Source: Chloroflexota bacterium
GTDB lineage: Bacteria > Chloroflexota > Dehalococcoidia > Bin125
Length of the DNA: 6,434 bases
Reading direction: 5' to 3'
Assembly (NCBI GenBank): GCA_027296805.1
Contig: JAPUIR010000408.1
Span: 1-6,434, forward strand
Positions 1-6,048 of this stretch are shown piece by piece (the first letter of the stretch is position 1; each line of letters starts with the position of its first letter). The notes under the pieces are model-generated. The model did not search any database. It worked only from the letters and a program-made list of their open reading frames with translations, and was not told the origin of the DNA. The translations under genes were made by a program, and so were the position numbers.

Positions 1-2
1 TC

Positions 3-1013
3 GAGGCCAATGGGATCCGGATGCATGTCGTCACGGCGGGCCCGCCGGACGGCGAGCCGGTCGTGCTGCTGCATGGCTTTCCAGAGACGTGGTACGAGTG
101 GCGCAAGACGATGCCCGCGCTGGAGGACCGCTATCGCTTGATTGTGCCGGACACGCGGGGGTTCGGTCAGTCGGACAAGCCGGCGGGGCTCTACGACCGC
201 GCGATGCTGGCGGCGGACATCGTGGGCGTGCTGGACGCGCTGGAGGTGGAGCAGGCGGCGGTGGTGGGTCACGATTGGGGCGGGATCATCGCCTTCAAGG
301 TCGCGATCGATTGGCCGGAGCGGACGACGAAGCTGGCGCTGATGGACACGCTCTGTACGGTCTGGCACCGGGGCGCGGTGCACGGCTATTGGTTCAAGGC
401 GCAGCCGCGGCCGGAGGAGTTCTTCGCGGAGTTCCACGCGCAGTTCATCGAACAGGTGTTCACGGGCAGGTCGGAGCCGGCGTTGCCGGGCTGGCCGGAG
501 TCGCCTTGGGTGGGCCGCTCGGCGGTGGCGCTGTCGAGAGGGAGCTGGGCGAGCGCGGAGGACATCGCCACCTACAAGGAGGCGTTCGCCGATCCGGGAT
601 CGCAGCGGGCGGCGATCACCTACTACCGCGATGCGCTGGCGTTCACGCGCGTGCTGCCGTCGCACAGCTTCGACGCGGAGGAGTCGTACGAGACGCTGTC
701 GTCGGCGCAGGTGGCGGAGATGTGGGAGGCGGGGCTGGAGAACCACGCGCTCTACGACGAGTACTTCGACTATGGGCCGGAGGACCGGCGCAAGCGCTAC
801 CCGCACCCGACGTTGTGGATGTTCGCCGATCCCAAGGGGTCGATGGCGCCGGGGACGATCCCCAGCGGCAACCCGTTCTTCGACCAGTTCAGGGCCTACT
901 TCCCCGACCTGCGCGGTGAGCCGGTGCCCGAGGCGGGGCACTTTTTCCCGGAGGAGAAGCCGGAGTTCACGAACGCGCGGCTGCGTCGGTTTCTAGACGG
1001 CGACGACCGCTAG
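3..1013 (+). CDS. Epoxide hydrolase-like alpha/beta hydrolase, 5' partial
   Basis: This is an alpha/beta-hydrolase-fold enzyme of the soluble epoxide hydrolase group, expected to open epoxides to diols in the cytosol through an ester on an aspartate nucleophile. Numbering from the ATG at 21, one sees the oxyanion-hole motif HGFPE (18-22), the nucleophile elbow GHDWGG with Asp85, a cap-domain TYYRD with Tyr202 (the position of the epoxide-activating Tyr in known members), a candidate acid Asp270 and the catalytic His307 in EAGHFF. The reading frame stays open to the left edge and reads EANGIR before that Met, which is the usual first strand of this family, and no ribosome binding site precedes the ATG at 21. 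The real start therefore lies outside the window. About 45 residues (215-260) separate the cap Tyr from the acid strand, more than in typical members. Haloalkane dehalogenases share DWGG, but HGFPE with YYR favours an epoxide hydrolase. The substrate is unknown. Confidence 0.88.
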   Translation, partial: EANGIRMHVVTAGPPDGEPVVLLHGFPETWYEWRKTMPALEDRYRLIVPDTRGFGQSDKPAGLYDRAMLAADIVGVLDALEVEQAAVVGHDWGGIIAFKVAIDWPERTTKLALMDTLCTVWHRGAVHGYWFKAQPRPEEFFAEFHAQFIEQVFTGRSEPALPGWPESPWVGRSAVALSRGSWASAEDIATYKEAFADPGSQRAAITYYRDALAFTRVLPSHSFDAEESYETLSSAQVAEMWEAGLENHALYDEYFDYGPEDRRKRYPHPTLWMFADPKGSMAPGTIPSGNPFFDQFRAYFPDLRGEPVPEAGHFFPEEKPEFTNARLRRFLDGDDR

Positions 1014-1019
1014 GGATCG

Positions 1020-1035
1020 GAGCCACCCCCGGCTC
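1020..1035. terminator. Short hairpin between convergent genes (weak terminator candidate)
   Basis: GAGCC (1020-1024) and GGCTC (1031-1035) form a 5-bp stem with a 6-nt loop in the 20-bp gap between the convergent hydrolase and the 159-aa gene, overlapping the latter's TGA stop. There is no U-tract on either strand, so it is at best a weak bidirectional or Rho-assisted end point. Confidence 0.25.
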
Positions 1036-1513
1036 AGTCGACGATGATGGGGTCGCGGCCGCGGACATAGCGGAGGCGGATCCGCCAGGAGAATGGGATG
1101 TCACCAACGAGCTCCCCGCCGGGGGCCCAGCTATAAACGGTGGCAGTGACGTCGTCCAAAGTCGGGGCCATGTCGATACTGCAGGTGAGGAAGATCGCCT
1201 GATCGCCGGAGGCCGGCGTGGCGAGGAAGGTCACCGGGCGCTGGACGATGAGAATAGGCCCACAGACGTAATTACTGAGCAGGATCGAGACTTTGCCGTG
1301 GTGGTCCGTGACGGCACTTGCGTCCAGCTCGATGGCCTGCTCCTCGTCGCACCGCGGCCTCCCCAACGACCGATCGCCGTTCGCCAACACGACTCTCTGA
1401 TCACGGGTGTCCTTGCGGACCAGCGGACGATCCTCGGTATAGATGCTGCGATAGGCTGCCACTTCGAAAAGCTCAAGATCTGAGTGCGGCAACAGATCTC
1501 CATGTGTGGTCAT
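1034..1513 (-). CDS. Hypothetical protein, 159 aa, likely beta-rich
   Basis: I do not recognise this protein. It has no signal peptide, transmembrane helix or cofactor motif. The N-terminal third is charged (many Asp, Glu, Arg). From about residue 70 to the end it alternates short hydrophobic strands with turns (for example VSILLSNYV, VTFLATP, AIFLTCSI, VTATVYSW, WRIRLRYV), as expected of a beta-sandwich domain. Three cysteines (in RPRCDEE, NYVCGP and FLTCS) could form a disulfide but show no metal-binding spacing. The ATG at 1513 is supported by GAGAGGG about 8 nt upstream. It is the last gene of the leftward run, 140 bp downstream of the serine hydrolase, and it converges with the epoxide hydrolase with only 20 bp between them. 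Its DNA looks visibly less GC-rich than its neighbours, which may mean later acquisition. The RBS and full-length frame make it probably real. Confidence 0.68.
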   Translation of the reverse strand: MTTHGDLLPHSDLELFEVAAYRSIYTEDRPLVRKDTRDQRVVLANGDRSLGRPRCDEEQAIELDASAVTDHHGKVSILLSNYVCGPILIVQRPVTFLATPASGDQAIFLTCSIDMAPTLDDVTATVYSWAPGGELVGDIPFSWRIRLRYVRGRDPIIVD

Positions 1514-1653
1514 GACTCACCCTCTCATCGCGAGACCGGGACCGTGCGCCCCAGCGCTACGCTTTCCCGTCTCAGGAGGGTCTGTCTAACTCAGCGCTGC
1601 CCAGCTCCGCATCGACCAAGTGGCTCAGGTTAGGAATCGTGAGCTCGCCGCTA
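1514..1653. other. Intergenic gap upstream of the 159-aa gene
   Basis: This 140-bp gap holds the Shine-Dalgarno of the 159-aa gene (around 1521-1530, read on the minus strand) and no open frame with a ribosome binding site. I see no clear -35/-10 pair and no strong terminator for the upstream hydrolase. Confidence 0.4.
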
Positions 1654-2499
1654 TCAGGCGTGGGTCGCCTGGCGCGCCGCGGGTGCCGCGTCCAGCTCGC
1701 CCTTGAGGAATGCGATCAGCCGCGGATAGGCCGTCTCGTCCTGGAAGAGGAAGAGGTGGCCGCCCTCGAACAGTTCGTAGCGGGCGTTGGGGATCTGGGC
1801 GGCGATGCGGCGGCCGTTGCCCGGCGGGGCGATGCCGTCGTACTTGCCGGAGCAGACCAGGACGGGCATGGAGAGTGACGGCAGACGGTCGTAGACGTCG
1901 AGTTGGCGGCGGGCCTCCAGCTGACGCCGGTAGCCCATCGCCTTGGCGGGATTGTCGGAGCCGATCGCGGCGCCTTCCAGCGATTGGTCCAGGAGGTGCT
2001 GGAAGTGTTCGGGGTTGGCGGCTTGCCAGGCGGCGTCGCGGCGGACGTCGGAGAGTTCAAGCTGGCGGCGGAAGCGCTGCTCCGGCACGAGGTCGAGCAG
2101 TTCATTGAGCGGGAAAGAGGGGCGGCCCGCGCCACCGCTGGAGGTGCAGTTGAGCACCAACCGCTCGATCCGCTGGGGGAAGCGTGCGGCGAACTCCTGG
2201 CCCACCATGCCCCCGAAGGAGGTCCCGGTGACCAGACAGGAATCCCAGCCCATCGCCTCCAGTAGCGCGTCGGCGTCCTCCGCGTAGTCCTGCATGGTGT
2301 AGGGCTCGTCGGGGATGGAGGTTTGCCCCAGGCCGCGCTGGTCGTAGGCGAGGATGGTGAACTCCGACGCCAGCGGTGAGTCGAAGACATTGGGCTTGCG
2401 GCGCAGGTCGCCGCCGGAGCCGCTGATCGAGAGCAGCCGGGGACCCTCGCCCTGCAACTCGTAGTAGATCTCGATGTCACGGACGTTCACGTAAGGCAT
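1654..2499 (-). CDS. Alpha/beta hydrolase (serine nucleophile)
   Basis: This is a 281-aa cytosolic alpha/beta hydrolase of the large esterase / 3-oxoadipate enol-lactonase-like / C-C hydrolase group. The triad is visible: Ser94 in the elbow GTSFGG, Asp221 in SGKYDGI and His248 in EGGHLF. The strand-3 loop ISGSGGD (25-31) stands where HGxP occurs in other members and would supply the oxyanion hole. YDQRGLGQTS (52-61) is the conserved segment before helix A. The lid between residues about 120 and 200 is short and helical. The ATG at 2499 is preceded by GGGAGGTGG about 5 nt away, a strong Shine-Dalgarno. It lies 86 bp after ada on the same strand, so co-transcription is possible but not shown. 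The Ser nucleophile clearly separates it from the Asp-type hydrolase at the left edge. The family is secure; the substrate (ester, lactone or beta-diketone) cannot be read from the sequence. Confidence 0.9.
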   Translation of the reverse strand: MPYVNVRDIEIYYELQGEGPRLLSISGSGGDLRRKPNVFDSPLASEFTILAYDQRGLGQTSIPDEPYTMQDYAEDADALLEAMGWDSCLVTGTSFGGMVGQEFAARFPQRIERLVLNCTSSGGAGRPSFPLNELLDLVPEQRFRRQLELSDVRRDAAWQAANPEHFQHLLDQSLEGAAIGSDNPAKAMGYRRQLEARRQLDVYDRLPSLSMPVLVCSGKYDGIAPPGNGRRIAAQIPNARYELFEGGHLFLFQDETAYPRLIAFLKGELDAAPAARQATHA

Positions 2500-2585
2500 C
2501 GCACCACCTCCCGACCACGAGCCTAGTAGGGGAACGGGCGATTCGGAAGTGATGTGAACGCGGATCCCGGCAGGCGTTTAGTTAG

Positions 2586-3668
2586 CTAGGGTTTGGCCGC
2601 TTCGCGATCGAGGAGCTGTTGCTTACGGTCCACGCCCCAGCGATAGCCGCCGAGGCCGCCGTCTTGGCGCACCGCGCGATGGCAGGGCACGACGACGGAG
2701 ACGGGGTTGCGGGCACAGGCCTGACCGACGGCGCGGGCGGCTTTGGGCTTGCCCAGTGAGGCCGCGATCTGCGCGTAGGTGCGTTGCTCGCCGCGCGGGA
2801 TCTCCTGCAAGGCACGCCAGACCTGACGCTGGAAGGCGGTGGCGCGCACGTCGAGCGGGAGTTCGATGGCGGGCGCTTGGCCCGCGAGGTGCCGCACGAC
2901 CAGCTCCAGCCAGGGCGACAAGCCTTCGCGGTCCTCCTCCAGTTGAGCGCCGGGGAACTCGCGGGCGAGCTCCGCCTTGAGGGTGCCAGCGTCGTTGCCG
3001 AGGTAGACGGCGCTGACGCCGAGATCGGTGGCCGCGATCATGACCAGGCCGAGATCGCAGTCGGCGCTGCCGTAGCGCAAGGTGAGTCCGGCGCCACCCT
3101 TGGCGTACTGTCCGGGGGACATGCCCAGGGACGCCTTGGCCCCCTCGTAGACGCGGCTGCTGGACCCGTAGCCGGCGGCGTAGGTCGCCTCCGTGACGGA
3201 GGCGCCATCGCGCATCAAGCCCTTGAAATGACTGATGCGGCAGGCGTGGGCGAACTCGCGTGGACTCAGCCCCACGTGCCGGCGGAAGACGCGCTGCAGG
3301 GTGCGCGGTTGCATGCCGGCGACGGCCGCCAGTTGGGCTGTCGTGAAGCGACCGTCGGGGCGGGCTTGGAGGAGACGGCAGGCACGACGCACGCGCGCTA
3401 CTTCGGACAGTCGCGGGGGACGCTCCTTGGGGCGGCAACGTTTGCAGGCGCGATAGCCCGCTCGCTCCGCGGTTTCCGGCGCTTCGAAGAAGGAGACGAC
3501 TTCGGGGCGGGGGCGGCGGGCCGGACAGCCGGGCCGACAGTAGATGCCGGTGCTACCGACGCCGAGCACGAAGGCGCCGTCCCAGGAGGTGTCCCGCTCG
3601 ACGACGGCGCGCCAGCGGGGATCGGCTTCGACCGTCGCTCGTCGTTCATCGATGGTGGGTGTGGCCAT
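2586..3668 (-). CDS. ada: Bifunctional DNA alkylation repair protein / transcriptional activator Ada
   Basis: Ada removes methyl groups from DNA by transferring them irreversibly to its own cysteines and, when methylated on the N-terminal Cys, activates alkylation-repair genes. With the start at 3668 it has 360 aa, close to E. coli Ada (354). Modules in order: the Ada zinc domain with Cys44, Cys48, Cys75 and Cys78 (YCRPGC and ACKRC; Cys44 matches the phosphotriester acceptor Cys38 of E. coli); an AraC-type helix-turn-helix pair (about 88-188); a ribonuclease-like linker; and the methyltransferase domain with the active site VVPCHR, Cys329 accepting methyl from O6-methylguanine or O4-methylthymine. 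All key residues are present. An in-frame ATG at 3698 would add 10 residues, but GGGGGAGAG lies about 8 nt before the 3668 ATG and nothing comparable precedes 3698. Neither alkA nor alkB is adjacent. Three tandem repeats lie upstream. Autoregulation is expected from the family, not shown here. Confidence 0.96.
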   Translation of the reverse strand: MATPTIDERRATVEADPRWRAVVERDTSWDGAFVLGVGSTGIYCRPGCPARRPRPEVVSFFEAPETAERAGYRACKRCRPKERPPRLSEVARVRRACRLLQARPDGRFTTAQLAAVAGMQPRTLQRVFRRHVGLSPREFAHACRISHFKGLMRDGASVTEATYAAGYGSSSRVYEGAKASLGMSPGQYAKGGAGLTLRYGSADCDLGLVMIAATDLGVSAVYLGNDAGTLKAELAREFPGAQLEEDREGLSPWLELVVRHLAGQAPAIELPLDVRATAFQRQVWRALQEIPRGEQRTYAQIAASLGKPKAARAVGQACARNPVSVVVPCHRAVRQDGGLGGYRWGVDRKQQLLDREAAKP

Positions 3669-3752
3669 GGACTCTCTCCCCCTGTTGCCGCTGGCCATCC
3701 CAGTCGCGCCAGCCGTAGCGTCAGAGTGCCCGATCGACGGGGGGCTCGCTAT

Positions 3753-3824
3753 CCGCTTCCCGACAGCAAAGCTGGGCCGCTTCCCGACAGCAAAGCTGGG
3801 CCGCTTCCCGACAGCGAAGCTGGG
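3753..3824. repeat. Three tandem 24-bp repeats upstream of ada
   Basis: The 24-bp unit occurs three times head to tail (3753-3776, 3777-3800, 3801-3824). The first two copies are identical and the third differs at one base (GCAAAG becomes GCGAAG). Each unit contains CAGC-AAA-GCTG, so each can form a small hairpin flanked by CCC and GGG. The array begins 85 bp upstream of the ada ATG and ends 24 bp past the dehydratase stop, in non-coding DNA. It could be an interspersed or REP-like element, an RNA-structure element at the 3' end of the dehydratase message, or a set of binding sites for ada control. Confidence 0.93.
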
Positions 3825-3848
3825 GAGTGTGTCAGGGGCGGCCAGTGG

Positions 3849-4127
3849 TTAGCCCGCCAGCTCGTTCATGGCGGTGGCAAGATCGACGTCGAGCTGGGTG
3901 ATGCCGCCGGCGTCGTGGGTGCTGAGGTCGACGACGACGCGGTTGTAGACGTTGAACCACTCCGGATGGTGGTCCATCTTCTCGGCGACCAGGGCCGCTC
4001 GGGTCATGAAGCCAAAGGCGGCCACGAAGTTCGCAAACTCGAACTCGCGGTGGAGCTTCGCGTCGGCGACGGACCAGCCTTGCGGCAGAGCGGCCTGCAC
4101 CTGGTCTTCGGACAGCGGGTCTGGCAT
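3849..4127 (-). CDS. phhB: 4a-hydroxytetrahydrobiopterin dehydratase (PCD/DCoH family)
   Basis: Pterin-4a-carbinolamine dehydratase removes water from 4a-hydroxytetrahydropterin, recycling the cofactor after aromatic amino acid hydroxylation. At 92 aa it is of normal length for this one-domain family. The signature is visible: E49-K-M-D-H53-H54-P-E-W57, then [13 protein letters not shown] with His71, and GGIT followed by Asp80. His53, His54 and His71 correspond to the active-site histidines. The ATG at 4127 has AAGGAG about 8 nt upstream. It is the first gene of the leftward run and diverges from the MFS gene across 162 bp. No pterin-dependent hydroxylase or pterin synthesis gene is in the window, so the partner is unknown; many bacteria carry this gene alone, and a role in other pterin chemistry such as molybdopterin has been suggested for some members. 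The family call is firm. Confidence 0.94.
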   Translation of the reverse strand: MPDPLSEDQVQAALPQGWSVADAKLHREFEFANFVAAFGFMTRAALVAEKMDHHPEWFNVYNRVVVDLSTHDAGGITQLDVDLATAMNELAG

Positions 4128-4245
4128 GGGTCACGCTCCTTGCAGTCGTGGGTGGTACAGGCTCATCGCCGATGCTGGCCAGGCAAGGGTATCAAGCCCG
4201 AGGCGGCCTTCGGGATTCTCGAGCACCGAGCGCGGCGCGGGAACG

Positions 4246-4251
4246 TATCCT
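4246..4251 (+). promoter_or_regulatory. Possible -10 box of the MFS transporter gene
   Basis: TATCCT lies 38 bp before the MFS ATG and 7 bp before the palindrome. It fits TANNNT, but no convincing -35 hexamer stands at 16-19 bp, so this is only a candidate. Confidence 0.25.
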
Positions 4252-4258
4252 GAGCGCG

Positions 4259-4274
4259 GCCGGAGATCTCCGGC
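4259..4274. promoter_or_regulatory. Perfect 16-bp palindrome, candidate operator
   Basis: GCCGGAGATCTCCGGC is a perfect 16-bp inverted repeat without a spacer, ending 15 bp before the MFS start codon and lying in the divergent region shared with the dehydratase gene. Size, symmetry and position just downstream of a TATCCT box are typical of a dimeric repressor operator (TetR, MarR or GntR type). No regulator gene is visible in the window, so the binding protein is unknown. Confidence 0.5.
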
Positions 4275-4289
4275 GCAGCGGGGGAAGCG

Positions 4290-5579
4290 ATGGCGACGCC
4301 GGCCGAAGACCGCGCCGCGAGCGCGACGCCCGAGGCAGCCATCGAGGCTGCGTTCGAGGCAGGGGCCAAGGGGATGGAGCGCCGCCGACGCTCCGTGGCG
4401 CTGCTTGCGTTGTCGACGCTGCTAGCGATGAGCGCCTGGTTCTCGACGGGCGCGGTGGGTCCCGCGCTGCAGGAGGCGCGCAACTACTCCGGCAGCGATC
4501 TGACCTGGATGGCGGTGGCGGTCCAGGCGGGGTTCGTCAGCGGCACCCTGGTGATCGCGCTGCTCAACATCGGCGACATCTTCCGGCCGCAACGCGTCTA
4601 TCTGATCGGCGCGGTTGTGGCCGCCGTGGCCGCGATCTCGCTGTTGCCGGATCAGACGGCGTCGCCCGCGATCGCGTCGCGCTTTGCGATCGGCGTGGCG
4701 CTGGCCGCGGTCTACCCGATCGGGATGAAGATCGTGGCGGGCTGGTATCGCTCCGGGCGCGGGTTGGTGCTGGGGGTGATGATCGGCGCGCTTTCGCTGG
4801 GGTCAGGGCTGCCGCATCTCTTCGGCTCGCTGTTCGACCCCGACTGGGAGCCGGCGATCATCGGCGCCGCGGTCGCGACATTGATCGGCGGCCTCCTGGT
4901 GGCGTTCTTCGTCCCCTCCGGTCCCTTCACGGCCAAGGCCGCTCCGTTCCGGCCGCGCTACTTCCTGGAAGTTCTTCGCCAGCGCCCGACGGTGCTGGCG
5001 ACCGGCGGCTATCTGGGCCACATGTGGGAGCTGTATGCCATGTGGACCTGGATGCCTGTGTTCCTACTCGGGATCGTGGGGGAGCGCACGGTGCTGTCCG
5101 GCTCGTTCGAGCTGAGCAAAGTGCTGACCTTCGCGGTCTTCGCCGCCGGCGCGGCCGGATGCGTGGCGGCCGGCTTCGGCTCGGAGCGTTGGGGCCGGAC
5201 CCGATCCGCTTCCGCGGCGATGATCGCGAGCGGAACGATCGCGGTGTTCATCGGCTTTCTGCCCACGGATCTCGAGGTGCTGATCGTCGTGCTGGCGCTG
5301 ATCTGGGGCTTCGCCGTCGTCGCGGACTCGGCGCAGTTCTCGACCGCCATGTCAGAGCTGGCCGACCCCGACTACTTGGCCAGTGCCCTGGCGCTGCAGA
5401 CGGCGCTGGGTTTCTTGTTGACGATCCTGAGCATCCGGCTGCTGCCGATTGTGGAGGGCGAAGCAGGCTGGGGTGTCGCGTTCGCGATGCTGGCCGTGGG
5501 TCCGGCGTTGGGGACGCTATCGATGATGCGGCTGCGCCGGCTTCCGGAGGCGGCGGCGATGGCGGGAGGACGGCGTTGA
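4290..5579 (+). CDS. Major facilitator superfamily (MFS) transporter
   Basis: This is a 429-aa inner-membrane permease with about twelve hydrophobic segments in two groups of six (roughly 36-58, 72-95, 103-121, 127-149, 157-178, 188-208, then 234-261, 277-296, 306-324, 328-349, 366-386 and 394-412), separated by a basic loop at about 211-230. MERRRRS before helix 1, AMSAWFS in helix 1 and the GWYRSGRGLVLG segment around 151-162 are typical of MFS carriers related to nitrate/cyanate/drug-type permeases. The classical GxxxDRxGRR loop is not conserved: the 2-3 loop reads GDIFRPQR and the 8-9 loop GSERWGRTR. The ATG at 4290 is preceded by GGGGGAAG about 2-3 nt away. A second in-frame ATG at 4374, directly before the basic stretch, is also plausible and would remove a 28-aa hydrophilic tail. 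A perfect palindrome just upstream suggests repressor control. The substrate cannot be told. Confidence 0.9.
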   Translation: MATPAEDRAASATPEAAIEAAFEAGAKGMERRRRSVALLALSTLLAMSAWFSTGAVGPALQEARNYSGSDLTWMAVAVQAGFVSGTLVIALLNIGDIFRPQRVYLIGAVVAAVAAISLLPDQTASPAIASRFAIGVALAAVYPIGMKIVAGWYRSGRGLVLGVMIGALSLGSGLPHLFGSLFDPDWEPAIIGAAVATLIGGLLVAFFVPSGPFTAKAAPFRPRYFLEVLRQRPTVLATGGYLGHMWELYAMWTWMPVFLLGIVGERTVLSGSFELSKVLTFAVFAAGAAGCVAAGFGSERWGRTRSASAAMIASGTIAVFIGFLPTDLEVLIVVLALIWGFAVVADSAQFSTAMSELADPDYLASALALQTALGFLLTILSIRLLPIVEGEAGWGVAFAMLAVGPALGTLSMMRLRRLPEAAAMAGGRR

Positions 5580-5591
5580 GCGGTGCCGCTC
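5578..5591. promoter_or_regulatory. Inverted repeat over the MFS stop and PPOX promoter
   Basis: GAGCGG (5578-5583) and CCGCTC (5586-5591) form a perfect 6-bp dyad with a 2-bp centre. It starts within the MFS stop codon and ends 4 bp before the TACGCT box. A 2-nt loop cannot fold as a normal RNA hairpin, so a protein-binding site is more likely than a terminator. Confidence 0.35.
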
Positions 5592-5595
5592 CCGG

Positions 5596-5601
5596 TACGC
5601 T
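5596..5601 (+). promoter_or_regulatory. Putative leaderless -10 box of the PPOX gene
   Basis: TACGCT matches TANNNT and ends 6 nt before the ATG at 5608, the distance seen at leaderless promoters in Actinomycetota and some other phyla. No Shine-Dalgarno is found before this ATG, whereas the other complete genes on both strands have one. A TTGAGC at 5576-5581 could serve as a -35, but the spacer is only 14 bp, shorter than usual. Confidence 0.42.
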
Positions 5602-5607
5602 GCGCGC

Positions 5608-6048
5608 ATGGAGATCGAAGGCACGGTTCGACGCTTTATCGAGACTGCCCGGTCGGGTCACCTTGCCACGGCGGACTCGGAGGCCGATCCGCATCTGGTG
5701 CCGGTGACGTTCGTGCTGATCGACGAGGCGATCTACATCGCGATCGACGAGAAGCCGAAGACGACGACGCGGCTGAAGCGGCTGCGCAACATCGAAGAGA
5801 ATCCGCGCGCCGCGTTCCTGGTTGACCAATACGACGATGACTGGACTCGCCTCGCCTGGGTGCTCTGCCGCGGCGCGGCCGATGTGCTGGAGCCGGGGAC
5901 CCAGCCCGCGGACGCTCCCGCGCGCGACGAAATCCTGGCAGAGCTGCGGGCGAAGTATCCGCAGTACCACGACCACGACTTGGCCAGCCGCCCGATCCTG
6001 CGGCTGGTGATCGAGCGGGTGACGCAGTGGGGGGCGGTCGAGGGGTAG
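5608..6048 (+). CDS. PPOX-class (probably F420-dependent) oxidoreductase, Rv0121/TIGR03668-like
   Basis: This 146-aa protein has the split-beta-barrel fold of the pyridoxamine-5'-phosphate-oxidase superfamily. The pattern GHLATADSE..PHLVPVTFVL (17-37) is the first barrel strand pair, KPKTTTRLKRLRNIEENP (49-66) carries the basic residues that bind cofactor phosphate in relatives, and VDQYDDDWTRLAWV (72-85) followed by KYPQY (116-120) are hallmarks of the subfamily represented by mycobacterial Rv0121, annotated as F420-dependent. It would therefore be a cytosolic flavin/deazaflavin reductase of unknown substrate. F420 use is inferred from family likeness; FMN binding is not excluded. It begins 28 bp after the MFS stop on the same strand, so it may be co-transcribed, yet it lacks a Shine-Dalgarno and has a TANNNT box 6 nt before its ATG. 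The residue pattern makes the family call strong. Confidence 0.9.
   Translation: MEIEGTVRRFIETARSGHLATADSEADPHLVPVTFVLIDEAIYIAIDEKPKTTTRLKRLRNIEENPRAAFLVDQYDDDWTRLAWVLCRGAADVLEPGTQPADAPARDEILAELRAKYPQYHDHDLASRPILRLVIERVTQWGAVEG

Noticed and set aside
21..23. ATG at 21 as the true start of the epoxide hydrolase
   Set aside because: The frame is open upstream and encodes EANGIR, which belongs to the conserved first strand, and no Shine-Dalgarno is present. The gene is cut by the window edge.
1552..1599. Two CAGCGCT copies 40 bp apart upstream of the 159-aa gene
   Set aside because: Short GC-rich palindromic words like AGCGCT are common by chance in DNA of this composition, and no other symmetry supports a site.
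3753..3824. The three 24-bp repeats as a CRISPR array
   Set aside because: The copies abut directly with no spacers, and no cas gene is present.
1034..4127. The four minus-strand genes as one functional operon or new defence system
   Set aside because: Gaps of about 86 to 180 bp, individual ribosome binding sites and unrelated functions argue against a single dedicated system. No nuclease, sensor or toxin-antitoxin pair is present.
2784..4253. A 489-codon plus-strand open frame antisense to ada and the pterin dehydratase, including an 8-residue repeat from the 24-bp array
   Set aside because: It is opposite two strongly recognised genes, has composition typical of a GC-rich antisense frame and shows no family resemblance. 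The repeat reads through only because 24 is a multiple of 3.
4148..5707. A 519-codon plus-strand open frame overlapping the MFS gene in another frame
   Set aside because: It is dominated by Gly, Arg, Ala and Asp, as expected of an out-of-frame reading of GC-rich DNA, while the MFS frame has clear transmembrane segments and family motifs.
5248..5976. A 242-codon minus-strand open frame antisense to the MFS 3' end and PPOX gene
   Set aside because: It is rich in Pro, Arg, Ala and Ser with no domain, and lies opposite two well-supported genes.
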